DNA of 64,000 nt from Loripinus fragilis (lineage: Eukaryota; Mollusca; Bivalvia; Lucinida; Lucinidae): assembly GCA_964019695.1 (NCBI GenBank), contig OZ026515.1, forward strand, positions 134,536,549-134,600,548, written 5' to 3'. Position 1 is the stretch's first letter, and every line of letters starts with the position of its first letter. This document shows positions 53,411 through 63,345 of the stretch, in pieces. The position numbers and the translations under genes were made by a program. Below the pieces are notes generated by a model, which did not search any database, had not been told where the DNA came from, and was given only the letters and a program-made list of their open reading frames with translations.

Positions 53411-55187
53411 AGCTCACCTGAGCCGAAGGCTCATGGGTGAGCTAATAGTATACCAGTCACTCAGGCGTCCGTCGTCTGTCAACATTTTCAATCATCTTCT
53501 CCTCCGAAACCACTGGGCCAATTGAACTCAAATTCATATGGAGACTCCTTAGGATGTGGGAACGAAAGTTTGTTCAAATGGTCCTGGTCACATGACCAAG
53601 ATGGCCACCACGCCCATATATGGTAAAAACCCTTTAATAATATTCTCCAGAACCAGAAGGCCTATGACCTTAGAATATGGTATGTAGCATTGGGGATATG
53701 GGGCCTACCAAGTTTGTTCAAAAAATGATCCTAATTCGACCTTGACCTACTTTAACTTTACATCAAGGTCAAATTTGCTTCCGAATGCATCTAAATGGGA
53801 ATTTTTTTTTAAAGTTGATTTTTTGAATACTGTTGAAGTCAAAGTCATTATTCTCACTTGCTATGTTAAACCTAATGAGACAATGGCTATAAAGGGAGCG
53901 CAGTGGCTCAGTGGTAGAGTGCTTGACTCGAGACTGATGGGCCGCGGGTTCGAGCCTCACCGGCGTCACTGCGTCGTGGTCCTTGAGCAAGACACATTTA
54001 TCCTAGCTTAGTACTGGTTCAACCCAGGAAGACTCGTCCCGCATAACTGAAAGATTGTTGAGTGGACGTAAAGAATCAAATCAAACAAACAAACAAACAA
54101 TGGCTATAAATAAGTTTCAAATGTCAAGGTTGACCTTTGACCTTTCAGCCAAGGTATCTCATATTGGAGTCCCATCAACATATTAAACATGGTTTTCTCA
54201 GAAACCACTAGGCCAATTGAACTCAAATTTCATATGAAGACTCCTAATGATAAGTTAGCCAAAATGTTTACAAAATAGTTTGGTCACATGACCAAGATGA
54301 CTATCACGCCCATATATGGTAAAAACCCTTTAAAAATCTTCTTCTCCAGAACCAGAAGGCTGATGACCTTGGGACTTGGTATGTAGCATTGGGGATATGG
54401 GGCCTACCAAGTTTGATCAAATAATGATCCTAAGTTGACCTTGACCTACTTAACATCAAGGTCAAATTTGCTTCCTAATGCATCTAAATGGGATTTTTTT
54501 AAAGTTGATTTTTGAATACTGTTGAAGCCAAAGTCATTATTCTCACTTGATATGTTAAACCTAATGAGACAATGGCTATAAATAAGTTTCAAAGGTCAAG
54601 GTTGACCTTTGACCTTTCAGCCAAGGTATCTCATATTGGAGTCCCATCAACATATTAAAATATAGTTTTCTCGAAAACCACTAGGCCAATTCAACTCAAA
54701 TTTCATATGAAGGCCCCTAATGATAAGTTAGCTAAAATGTTTACAAAATAGTTTGGTCACATGACCAAGATGACTGCCATGCCCATATATGGTAAAAACC
54801 CTTTAAAATCTTCTTCTCCAGAACCAGAAGGCTGATGACCTTGTTCTATAATTGTTTAAGCCGAAATCATATTACATATGAGGAATGTTTAACCTTATGA
54901 GACAATGGTTTATATAAGTACCAAATGTCAAGCTGACGTGTGACCTTTTAATTAATGCCACTCATTTGGACTGCCACATACCTATCTAAACATTGGTTTC
55001 TCAGAAATCAGTGGGCTGTTAGATCAAGTATTCATTAGATTGTTTAAGGTCACTTGACCAAAATGACTGCAACCCCCATATATGGTAAAACAAAATATGT
55101 TTTAATACAAGCCCTAGGTGACCTTGACCTATTTTAACATTATTAAAGAGATCAGGTGAGCGCCTCAGGACCTTCAGGTCCTCTAGT
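53411..55187 (+). mobile_element. Helitron-like repeat H6, copy in SWT1-like intron
   Basis: 5' end AGCTCACCTGAGCCGAAGGC folding with TCATGGGTGAGCT; 3' end CAGGACCTTCAGGTCCTCTAG. The interior has two to three units carrying GGTCACATGACCAAGATG and CAAGGTTGACCTTTGACC. A SINE is inserted at 53,894-54,096. Both H6 plus copies sit between T-rich flanks (TTTTT left, TT right). Confidence 0.7.
53894..54096 (+). mobile_element. tRNA-derived SINE S1 inside the H6 element
   Basis: A box TGGCTCAGTGGTAGAGTGC, B box GGGTTCGAGCC, tail AATCAAACAAACAAACA. The perfect 14-bp target duplication ACAATGGCTATAAA is at 53,880-53,893 and 54,097-54,110. Confidence 0.95.
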
Positions 55188-55600
55188 TACATAATTTTAT
55201 ACTTGATTTCGATAGTTTTGGCTCAAGAATCGGTGTATGTGTCAGAGCAGTAGTTTTTGCCATTGATGTATATATTAATTTTCCGGCAAGTTTTCTATTT
55301 CTATATTAGATAGCTTTTGCGGAAGAAAATTTGCTTTTTCCGCCATTGTTGTTGTATAAGACTGGTTTAGAAACCAATACATGATCATCATTATCATTGG
55401 TAATTACAGCGAGCACAGTGGAAATTGTAATATTTACTTCTTTTTACTAGGTTGCGCTAAATACCAAAATGGTTATAAGCAGCAAAAAAAAGCGGATTTT
55501 CGACAGCACACCCATAGCCCCACGCTGAGTGCGTTTTTAAGGGACACCAATGGAAAACTCGTGGGAATCTTACAATGCTACGCTCTAGGCACAACACTGA

Positions 55601-55862
55601 AAATGTCAACAATTGTTGGTCTGAGCGCAGTTGCTCAGTGGTAGAGTGCTTGACTTGAGTTTGAGGGGTTGCGGGTTCGAGCCTCAAGGGTAGCACTGCC
55701 TTGTGCCCTTGAGCAAGACACTTTAATCCCTGCTTAGTACAGGTTTAACCTAGGAAGACCCATCCTGACATAACTGAAAAATTGTTGACTGGGACATAAA
55801 GAATCAAACAAACAAAACAAAACCAACTATTGTTGACATTTAAACATTTATGAGAATGATAA
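55601..55862. repeat. Palindrome (as at 2352) split by a SINE
   Basis: The left half AAATGTCAACAATTGTTG and the right half TATTGTTGACATTTAAACAT flank the SINE at 55,619-55,823. Joined conceptually they have the layout of the hairpin at 2352-2412. Confidence 0.65.
55619..55823 (+). mobile_element. tRNA-derived SINE S1 in a palindrome
   Basis: A box TTGCTCAGTGGTAGAGTGC, B box GGGTTCGAGCC, tail AATCAAACAAACAAAACAAA. The 12-bp target duplication CAACAATTGTTG / CAACTATTGTTG has one mismatch. Confidence 0.9.
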
Positions 55863-55910
55863 ATTTTATAATCCAGTGGCCAGGTTAACCAGAATCTACT
55901 TTATTTACAG

Positions 55911-57434
55911 GGAAACAGAACTATGGAAGATCTCATGCAAGCACGCCTACCAACAGACCAGGCTATAGGCAAAAGCAGGTTCTACATCCCACTGGGCTTT
56001 CTACATCATTCAATGAAAGGATAGGTTACTCACAGCCTCAAGGTGTTCCTAAAAATACTGTTATTCCTGATAGTGGCAAAGGAAGTAGTAAATCAAACAC
56101 ATCATTGCTAGGAACACCTTACACTGTTACCAGACCTTCTTTAGTGCAGTCTTCAACAAGAGTCAAGAACACTCCAATAAATTTATCCAGTGATTTTAAC
56201 AGAAAAAACAGTGTATACTCAGGTTTGGAAAATGTACCGAGAACATCAACCGTACAGTCAAGAAGTTCGTTTCCACAGTCTTTCAACAGCCAGTCTAGAA
56301 CTTCTGTTACACAGTCTTTTAGTCAGTCTAGAACTTCTGTTACACAGTCTTTTAGTCAGTCTAGAAAATCTGTTGCACAGTCTTTTAGTCAGTCTAGACC
56401 TTCTGTAACACAGTCTTTTAGTCAGTCTAGACCTTCTGTAACACAGTCTTTCAACAGACAGACTAGAACTTCTGTAACACAGTCATCCAACTGTCAGTCA
56501 TATAAACAGCGTGATAAGACGGCAAAGGACCAAGTCTTGAAATCTCCAGAAAGAAATCCAAATATTATCAAGCTAGGGAAGACTGTGAGCAAAACCGTGA
56601 AACAGTTAGGACAACTCATAAATAAAACAGGTGCTAAATTAAATACTCAGGTAAACCCTAATTCAAGCTTTTCAGAAAATAGGACACTTGATTCTTCTCG
56701 TAATGAAAGGAAGTCATTGGAGAAAGACATTAATGATAATATCAAAAGTGAAAGTAAGAAAAGACAACTTGATAGGGAAATACCATCAGCTGATAGAGAC
56801 ATTAAAAAGAAAAGACTTGATAGAAGTGAATCAGTTGTGCAATCAAAGGGACCCGAGTCCAACAAAGACAGAAAAACATCTTCATCTCCAAGTAAAAAAG
56901 CTGTTAAGAGGAAATCTTCGGAGATTTTACAGCGTGACAGTAAATCTCTGATAATAGATGATTCAATAGACAGAAGAAAGGTTGTTAGAAATTTACAGGT
57001 TGATGCTGGTACCTCCAGAAATGTGGTGTTGAAGAATACTCCTGTACAGATAGGAGTTAACTCTGCAGTCTCAGAAGATCTGAAAGTACATGCATCCCTC
57101 AATGTATCCCAGAATGCTCTGAGCTCATCCAGAAGCTTTACTAGACAGGTGTCTGAAGATAGTAACTTGTCTCTAGACTCTCCAGAGGACCGAGACCAGT
57201 CTGGAATTTTACGACAGTTCATCGGAAACAAAGATAAACTGCTGAGTATACAATCCTGGATAGATAATCTTCGTGATGGTGGGGGTTCCAGTAGCGCCTC
57301 AGTTGACTCATTTCCGGAGTCTGTATCGGCAGACCCAGATGATAAACGTGTTGTGATTAGTGATAAGTCTACTGATTGTGACAGTGGCTATTTATCACCA
57401 CCACTGAAGAAAATGGCTAACAGGACAGAAAGAG
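55911..57434 (+). CDS. SWT1: SWT1-like large exon 3 (Ser/Lys-rich disordered region)
   Basis: 1,524 nt between acceptor CTACTTTATTTACAG and donor GTACGCTA, phase 1 at both ends. The 5' boundary continues FYRG directly into KQNYGRSHAS. No stop interrupts about 508 codons. It contains five 11-12-residue repeats of the type TSVTQSFSQSR (56,300-56,470), basic clusters that could be nuclear localisation signals (SESKKRQLDREIP, KKKRLDRS, SPSKKAVKRKSSE), and near the end a conserved-looking helix-like segment SGILRQFIGNKDKLLSIQSW. The minus-strand frame of 194 codons at 56,647-57,231 is a shadow. The composition suits the disordered nuclear N-terminal half of SWT1; no enzyme domain is present here. 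Confidence 0.65.
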
Positions 57435-57672
57435 GTACGCTAAATGTTCTAAAACACTTTTCTCTGTTTTCAGATAAAATGTTGGTTTTCAGGCCTTGTA
57501 TTCACAACATTTTTATCAGGATAGCAAACAGAGAAGACCCTGATCTGGATCTGCACTGTTTGTCTAGGATTTTTGGGGGGGGGGGGCAGCAACTAGTGTC
57601 CTGAATTTAACAATGGAGTTATTAAAAATCCAATTTTTTGGGGGTAATATTGGCCCTTTATAACATGGTTGA

Positions 57673-57870
57673 TGGAGCGCAGTTGCTCAGTGGTAGTGTA
57701 TTTGACTCAAGACAAAGGGGTTGCGGATTCAAGCCTCACCAGGGTCACTGCATTGTGTCCTTGAGCAGGACACATTAATCCCTGCTTAGTACTGGTTCAG
57801 CCCAGGAAGACCCATCTCGACATAACTGAAAAAATGTTGACTGGGACGTAAAGAATCAAATCAAACAAAA
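57673..57870 (+). mobile_element. tRNA-derived SINE S1
   Basis: A box TTGCTCAGTGGTAGTG, B box like GGATTCAAGCC (diverged), tail AATCAAATCAAACAAAA. The 12-bp target duplication TAACATGGTTGA is at 57,661-57,672 and 57,871-57,882. Confidence 0.92.
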
Positions 57871-58035
57871 TAACATGGTTGACCTTAAACACATTTCATT
57901 CTTATGGACCCCAAACATAGCGCTACAAAGGGGACTACCCTGTATAGCACACTTGTGTCAAATCTTTGTCACATGGTCTGCTGGTTCCTAGTATCATTTA
58001 TTGTACATCAAAATGGGACACTACATACCACAGAC

Positions 58036-58219
58036 CTTTAATTAAGAGTGTGTACCAAAAATTAACTTTATTATTTCTCAACCAAAACATATGTTGTAGG
58101 TACTCAAAAGAACCGTCTCATTGAGACTGTTCTTTTGAGCACCCAAAACATATGTTAAAACTGATGGGTAAGAAAATATTACAATTTTACGTCCTAAAAA
58201 TGTGTTTATCTAAACCTAT
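58036..58219 (+). mobile_element. Hairpin MITE family H1, full copy
   Basis: Starts GACCTTTAATTAAGAGTGTG and ends TTTATCTAAACCTATG; the core is GTACTCAAAAGAACCGTCTC with inverse GACTGTTCTTTTGAGCAC between AACATATGTT sites. Confidence 0.85.
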
Positions 58220-58510
58220 GATACCACAATCCACAGACATTCTAAATATGTTGTACTAAGAATGCATGTGTAGCAATCCAGTGGGGCTAGAGATTTAATA
58301 TTTGGTCAAAGCTTCATCGGATTCCCTACCCTAATAATTTAAAGTTTAATACTTGGAAAAGAAATAAATGATTTTATCTCTGCTCAAATAGTAGGAGTGA
58401 AGTGGCTAAGTGGTAGAGTGCTTGATTTGAGATCAAAAGTCACAGGTTTTAGCCTCACCAGAAGCACTATGTTTGGCAAGATAATAAATAGAGAATACTA
58501 GGTAAGTGTC

Positions 58511-58627
58511 TTTTGATATCAAGTTAAACAGGCAAGGCTTTGAGAACGCTTGTTGACATCGCAAGGCTTGCCGAGCGATTCAACATGCGTTCTCAAAGCT
58601 GAGCCTGGTAAACTTGATGTCAAAAGA
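58511..58627. repeat. Hairpin repeat
   Basis: CTTTTGATATCAAGTTAAAC, GGCAAGGCTTTGAGAACGC, a spacer of about 45 bp, then GCGTTCTCAAAGCTGAGCC and GTAAACTTGATGTCAAAAG. Imperfect arms of about 40 bp. Confidence 0.8.
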
Positions 58628-59368
58628 CGTGAACCTGGTATTCTAATTATCAGTTTACTCAGTGTTTCACTCTTCAAACTAGCAATTATGACGTAATTTT
58701 GGAGTTTTTTGTTGACTGTCATTAGCGACATCATTCAAAAAGTGCAACGTCATCATGACATGATAAAGGCACATGCCATGAGATAGACAACGTTTATCAG
58801 GCAAGATGCAACAATGCAGTTAGTATGAGAGGTAACTGATAATATCCTCTGCTTAGTACTGGTCCAACCCACGAAACATCCCGGCATGGCTGAATAATTG
58901 TTGTCTGGAGCATACACACTTTATTGTGTTTAAATTCCCTTATGGAGCTTGTTTCTGCGTCTCCACTCACTCATGTTCAAATGGGTACAACCCAGACTCA
59001 ACTGTGCAATATCTTGGCCTATTAAGCATGGCTATAAATGAGATATTTCTTCATTAATGTCAAAAAATATTGATACAGCTAAATACAGAAATTGAACATT
59101 CATCAGTTCAGTGCAGTCTCTTATAAGTCTTATAACACACCTCATTATAACAAACCAGACTTTGGATATAAAATGGTTATGTTGTGGCTCCGATTTTTTA
59201 ACCATGGAATTTTACAAAGGAATTTTAGAAAAATGACCATAAATTTTCCTATTATTCCTTTCATAAAATCATCCTTTTATAACACTGTTTACTTAACTAT
59301 AACATGGTCCATACCTGTGTACCCCAAGCATAGCGTTATAAATGGACTGCACTATATTTCTAATTCAG

Positions 59369-59502
59369 GTTGGCCGGGTGATGTAGTAAAGTCTGACATT
59401 ACGTCACGAGAAATAACAGCAATGGAAGTGGATGACTTACCTGTTGAGCTACCAGAAAGTGATGTCTTATTTGAAGAAGAAGATATGGTTGTTGATCTTA
59501 TG
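59369..59502 (+). CDS. SWT1: SWT1-like exon 4 (acidic segment)
   Basis: 134 nt, acceptor TATATTTCTAATTCAG, donor GTAATTGC; entered in phase 1, left in phase 0. It encodes GWPGDVVKSDITSREITAME, then VDDLPVELPESDVLFEEEDM and VVDLM. An A-M-E-(V/I)-D acidic stretch just before the PIN domain is what I recall from vertebrate SWT1, which is the main support for the identification beyond the WW domain. The following PIN-domain exons are not in the remaining 4.5 kb. Confidence 0.6.
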
Positions 59503-61391
59503 GTAATTGCTTGAAATAATGTCTGTACAGATAATATTCAGACAACATTATAGGGATCAAACATAATTTTCTCTGCATTATCATCTGCGGGGTTCTGAGT
59601 GTGGTCTCCAAACCAGTCTGAAATAATGTCTTTATAGTAAATATTCAGACTGCACTATTATAGAGATCAAACAGTATTTTCTCTGCATTAACATTTGCGG
59701 GGTTCCGAGTATGGTATTCAAACTCGAGCCTGAAAAGCACAGGTTTTAACAACCCCTGAGGGTTAGCAGATACCGTACACCAAACGAGTAATTACCATTC
59801 GCCACTAGTCACGGTGGAGGTGACCTAGAGTGACGCACGGTGTCGCCACGGTGCCGACACTTTGACATCCACCGACAGAACGAGACTGGGCGAGACAGGT
59901 GACCGTTTCACGGTGGATCCGATATTAGCCACGGTGTCGCAGCGTGTATTTTATTGCTCTGTTATATAAACATTACACTCGCGCTTAACAGGTGAGGACA
60001 CGTTTAAACTGTAGAAAATGATTAGTAGCATAGCGCAGGCTTTTCACGGTAATGTGCTAGTTATAATAGAAATCAGCGCTATTTGTCCAGATTTTCTCCC
60101 CATGAAGTATGCCGACACCTGCACGTGAAACAGAAGCGTACGTGACAAAATTCACATCGCATTTCGCCAGCTTTTTACCTTTGACATGCGATCATTTTGA
60201 GCACCGATTATGAAATGAGGTTCTACAATAAACATTACTTTTATTTCAAAGTTATAAGTTGTCTTTTTCTTCTCAACATAACACAACCCTATTTTGAGGA
60301 AACTCGTTAGCGACGCATTGCAGAGGCGATTCTAACCGCTCTGTTTAGCAAACAATGTTGACCCAGATGAAACCCTATTTGATGCAAGACTCCTCAGCTT
60401 TGAAATTAAGTTAAGATTTAAAGCATTTCTGTCATGCCTGACTATCAAATTAGACCAGATACCTAATATATTTTTTAATATTTCTTTTCCCTATACTTCG
60501 CTTGTGCGAGAAGTGAAAGGTCTATTGTGGAAAATAACTTTAGGATCATGCCCAAACCACATGCACGTTTAAGACCATATACAAAACATTTGCGAAGTTT
60601 CCTAAAGACCGGAATAAAATTGAAGAGGAGTTACGCTCACAAATAAATACACATCGTATCCGAGATTGGCAGAAGTTAAAAGTTCACAAGTTGAAAAAAA
60701 AGAAAAATAATTTGACGATAATGGACCAAACCAAATGCACATCCTCAGTTCATGGACAAAACATCTGTGAAGTTTCAAAAAGATCGTACTAAACCTGTAA
60801 GGGGGGTGCGCTCATTTAGTTACAGCACCCCCGACAAACTCATTTTAATAGTCTCATTTGATAAACGTCTGGGGACAATTAAAAAGTCTCCCTACCGTGA
60901 AATGATTTCATAGACGTAGACGCGCAATCAATGTTGGTTTTCATTGCATGTTTGAGCAGGAAAAGCTCTAGCGAGTCTGTCCATTTGAGCAGTCTCGCCA
61001 GTGCTTTTGCTATTCCCATTCAAAACATAAGTGCATTTAGAAGACGTTGACACGCAACCAACGTTGGACTTTATTGCACTTAGTGCGAGCAAACCAAAGC
61101 CCAAACGAGTATGCCCAGTCTCGCTACATAGAGCAAAACGCATTCAAAACATTTAGAAGACGCAGACACGAAATCGACGTAACGGTTGTTGTTGTTGCTT
61201 CTGCAAAAGCTCAGACGTGTGCGCATTTGCACACGCTTGGCAGAGCCTTAGCTACTCAGTAATTTAATAGACTTAGGGTCCTGATTATAATTTGTTACTC
61301 TGATAGTGTTCCTTGAGTTAATTTACAGATTCGACAGGCCACAAAAAACATGCAAAATTATCCTGTAGCTACCACAAATTACATGAAGCAG
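59503..61391. other. SWT1-like intron, no exon seen; local repeats
   Basis: 59,520-59,575 and 59,625-59,690 are short direct copies (AATAATGTCT.TA..GTA.ATATTCAGAC). 59,800-59,945 has four to five CACGGTG motifs. 60,540-60,830 is a dispersed repeat shared with 36,960-37,130. 60,900-61,170 holds about three diverged units with AGACG..GACACGCAA.C.ACGTT. Confidence 0.4.
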
Positions 61392-61686
61392 CATGGGCGG
61401 ATCCAGAGGGGGGGGGGGGGACAGGGGGTCCGGACCCCCTCTGAAAAATCATAAAAATATAGGGTTTCTTAGCAATGCTGGTCCGGATCCCCTGAAAAAT
61501 CACAAATCTATCAAGCCAGCATTAATTTTGTGCACTCATCGGCCCGCCAGTGAAACGGCATTAAATGGCATTTCGCTTGCGGGCCGATGATGGCCCGCTT
61601 ATAGTGGATTTTTGATCCTCTCATCAACTAAAAAACCTTTGTCAAAGTTGGACCCCCTCGGACAAAGCGTTCTGGATCCGTGCATG
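61392..61686. mobile_element. G-rich GGATCC element F4, copy with GCGGGCC palindrome
   Basis: CATGGGCGGATCCAG on the left and CTGGATCCGTGCATG on the right are inverted repeats. The middle has CGGCCCGCCAGTGAAACGG and GCTTGCGGGCCGATGATGG, a GC-rich inverted pair. An inverted sister copy is at 63,089-63,345. Confidence 0.75.
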
Positions 61687-61970
61687 AGCAGTACATGTCA
61701 CGATATATAAACCATACTCTTCTTTTCTTACGTATATATACCCTTACATAACCATAGTTTGAGAACTCGTTAGAATCGCACATCCAATGCGATTCTAGTA
61801 ACGAATACCACCAACAGAAAAACAACAACACTGTAGATCCACTGACATGTGATGTACCTCTCATGTACATAATGTATATGTTGACATCTGCACGTGAAAC
61901 GGGAAGCTGCCAGGTTTCGAGCTTTGGCACGACGCAGATAATATTAGCGGATGTTTTGAGTGTGATTCCA

Positions 61971-62060
61971 GTTCAATCATGTGTTTTGGGTGCTCAAAAG
62001 AACCGTCTCACGGTTCTTTTGACTACCCAAGACAAGTGTTTGTTGTTAAGAAACCAAGTT
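61971..62060 (+). repeat. H1-like hairpin, short version
   Basis: TTTTGGGTGCTCAAAAGAAC, CGTCTCACGG, GTTCTTTTGACTACCCAAGA: the same stem as H1 with a shortened loop side. Confidence 0.7.
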
Positions 62061-62579
62061 ATATGTCATTTACGCATTGTTATCTGGAGGTCTGGTTACT
62101 TTTTTTATTGCAATGAAGACAGCCGACCATCGAAGCTCATTGTTTAAAATTCTGAAATCTTTTTTGTAAGCCAATTCCGATGCCTAGACGCATATGCATA
62201 AGCATGCTATGTTGTCGTTTGGTGTACTGGTCAAAGGCTTGCTCGTGAGATTTATGTATATTTCGCAGATGGGATTATTTATTCTTCCGACGTATATGCA
62301 CAGCTATCTAGTGGGACTAGAGATATTTTTGTCCCTTCCTTCCCTTCACACAGGTCGACCTCTATGAGACGACGTGCATCGAAGATTTTAGACGCCCTGC
62401 TTCAAGGTCAAGAAAAGAGCAAAAGTTTATTTCAGTCTGTGCATCTGCGCTGTGTGATGTGAACCCCCGTCTGTCAAATACTTATTTTTAAAAGTCGTGT
62501 AACGATGTCAAATCTTTTTAATTTTGTCAGGTTTCGCTGTCCCTTAAAGCGCCAGCGAAAAAAATGCTACTGAAAATGT

Positions 62580-62770
62580 AATCTGCTCCAGTCGTCTGCT
62601 GCATATATTGACTAATGTAGGCCAACAGTGTGGACCCAATTCGGCTGCTGATAGCCTTTGCAAACAAGTTGGACCCAGATCAGGTCCGACGAAAAGTCGG
62701 GCCTGATCGTGATCCAAACTGTTTGACACTTTTATGGAATTCCTGAAATCAGCAGACGACACTGTAAGTC
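62580..62770. repeat. H3-type GATC repeat copy
   Basis: CCTTTGCAAACAAGTTGGAC, CCAGATCAGGTCCGAC, GTCGGGCCTGATC and GATCCAAACTGTTTGACAC, then GGAATTCCTGAAA. The best-preserved copy in the window. Outer CAGTCGTCTGCTG / CAGCAGACGACACTG are inverted too. Confidence 0.7.
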
Positions 62771-63088
62771 ATTCAATCACTGCATTTTGTCACTTATGTC
62801 ATTTATACACAAGGGCGATTTCGGCTTTGAAGTCGACAAAGAACGTTTCAACTTTTGACATCAAAGGTCATGCCAAACTTATTTCTGCATGCTGTGAGTA
62901 CTCATGCCTCTCCAAGGTGATTCTTCCGAGCAGACCCAACAAGGCACATTGGATATGCGGCAATCTAAAACGTTTATACTATCGACGAACATAGATAAAA
63001 AATCGTTAGTGGCAGAGTTTTAGATTGCAATTTGTCGCCAGACTATGGCAGTCGAAAACACTATTTCTAGCGATTTTTTATCGGCGTT

Positions 63089-63345
63089 CATGCGCGGATC
63101 CAGGGGGGTCCAACTTTGACAACTTTTTTTAAGTTGATGAGGGGAGAAGAGAGGATCCAAATACCACAATAAGCGGGCCACCAACGACCCGCCAGCGAAA
63201 CGCCACATGGCCCAACATTAAATGCTGGCTTTGTACATTTGTAGCTTTGTGATTGTTCAGGGGATCCGGACCAGTATTGCTTTGGAAACCCTATATTTTT
63301 GTGATTTTTCAACAGGGGGGGGGGGTTTCAGATCCCCTGTCTCCG
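63089..63345. mobile_element. G-rich GGATCC element F4, inverted sister copy
   Basis: CATGCGCGGATCCAG on the left; the interior is the reverse of 61,392-61,686 (GTCCAACTTTGACAACTTTT, AAGCGGGCC, GGGGATCCGGACCAG, GGAAACCCTATATTTTTGTG). The right end is eroded after a G run. Confidence 0.7.

Larger units (their letters stand above)
57435..59368. other. SWT1-like intron: SINEs, H1 MITE, hairpin
   Basis: Holds an H3-like piece (57,480-57,570), two or three S1 SINE copies or fragments (57,673-57,870; 58,392-58,480; 58,848-58,912), one H1 MITE (58,036-58,219) and one hairpin (58,511-58,627). No exon seen. Confidence 0.55.

Noticed and set aside
56647..57231. 194-codon open frame on the minus strand
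   Set aside because: It is the antisense of the long SWT1-like exon; the plus frame has splice sites in phase and repeats, the minus frame has none.
57435..57604. Read-through of the 499-codon frame beyond 57,434
   Set aside because: The donor GTACGC at 57,435 and in-phase join to 59,369 are better; the extension reads into an H3-type repeat and a G run.
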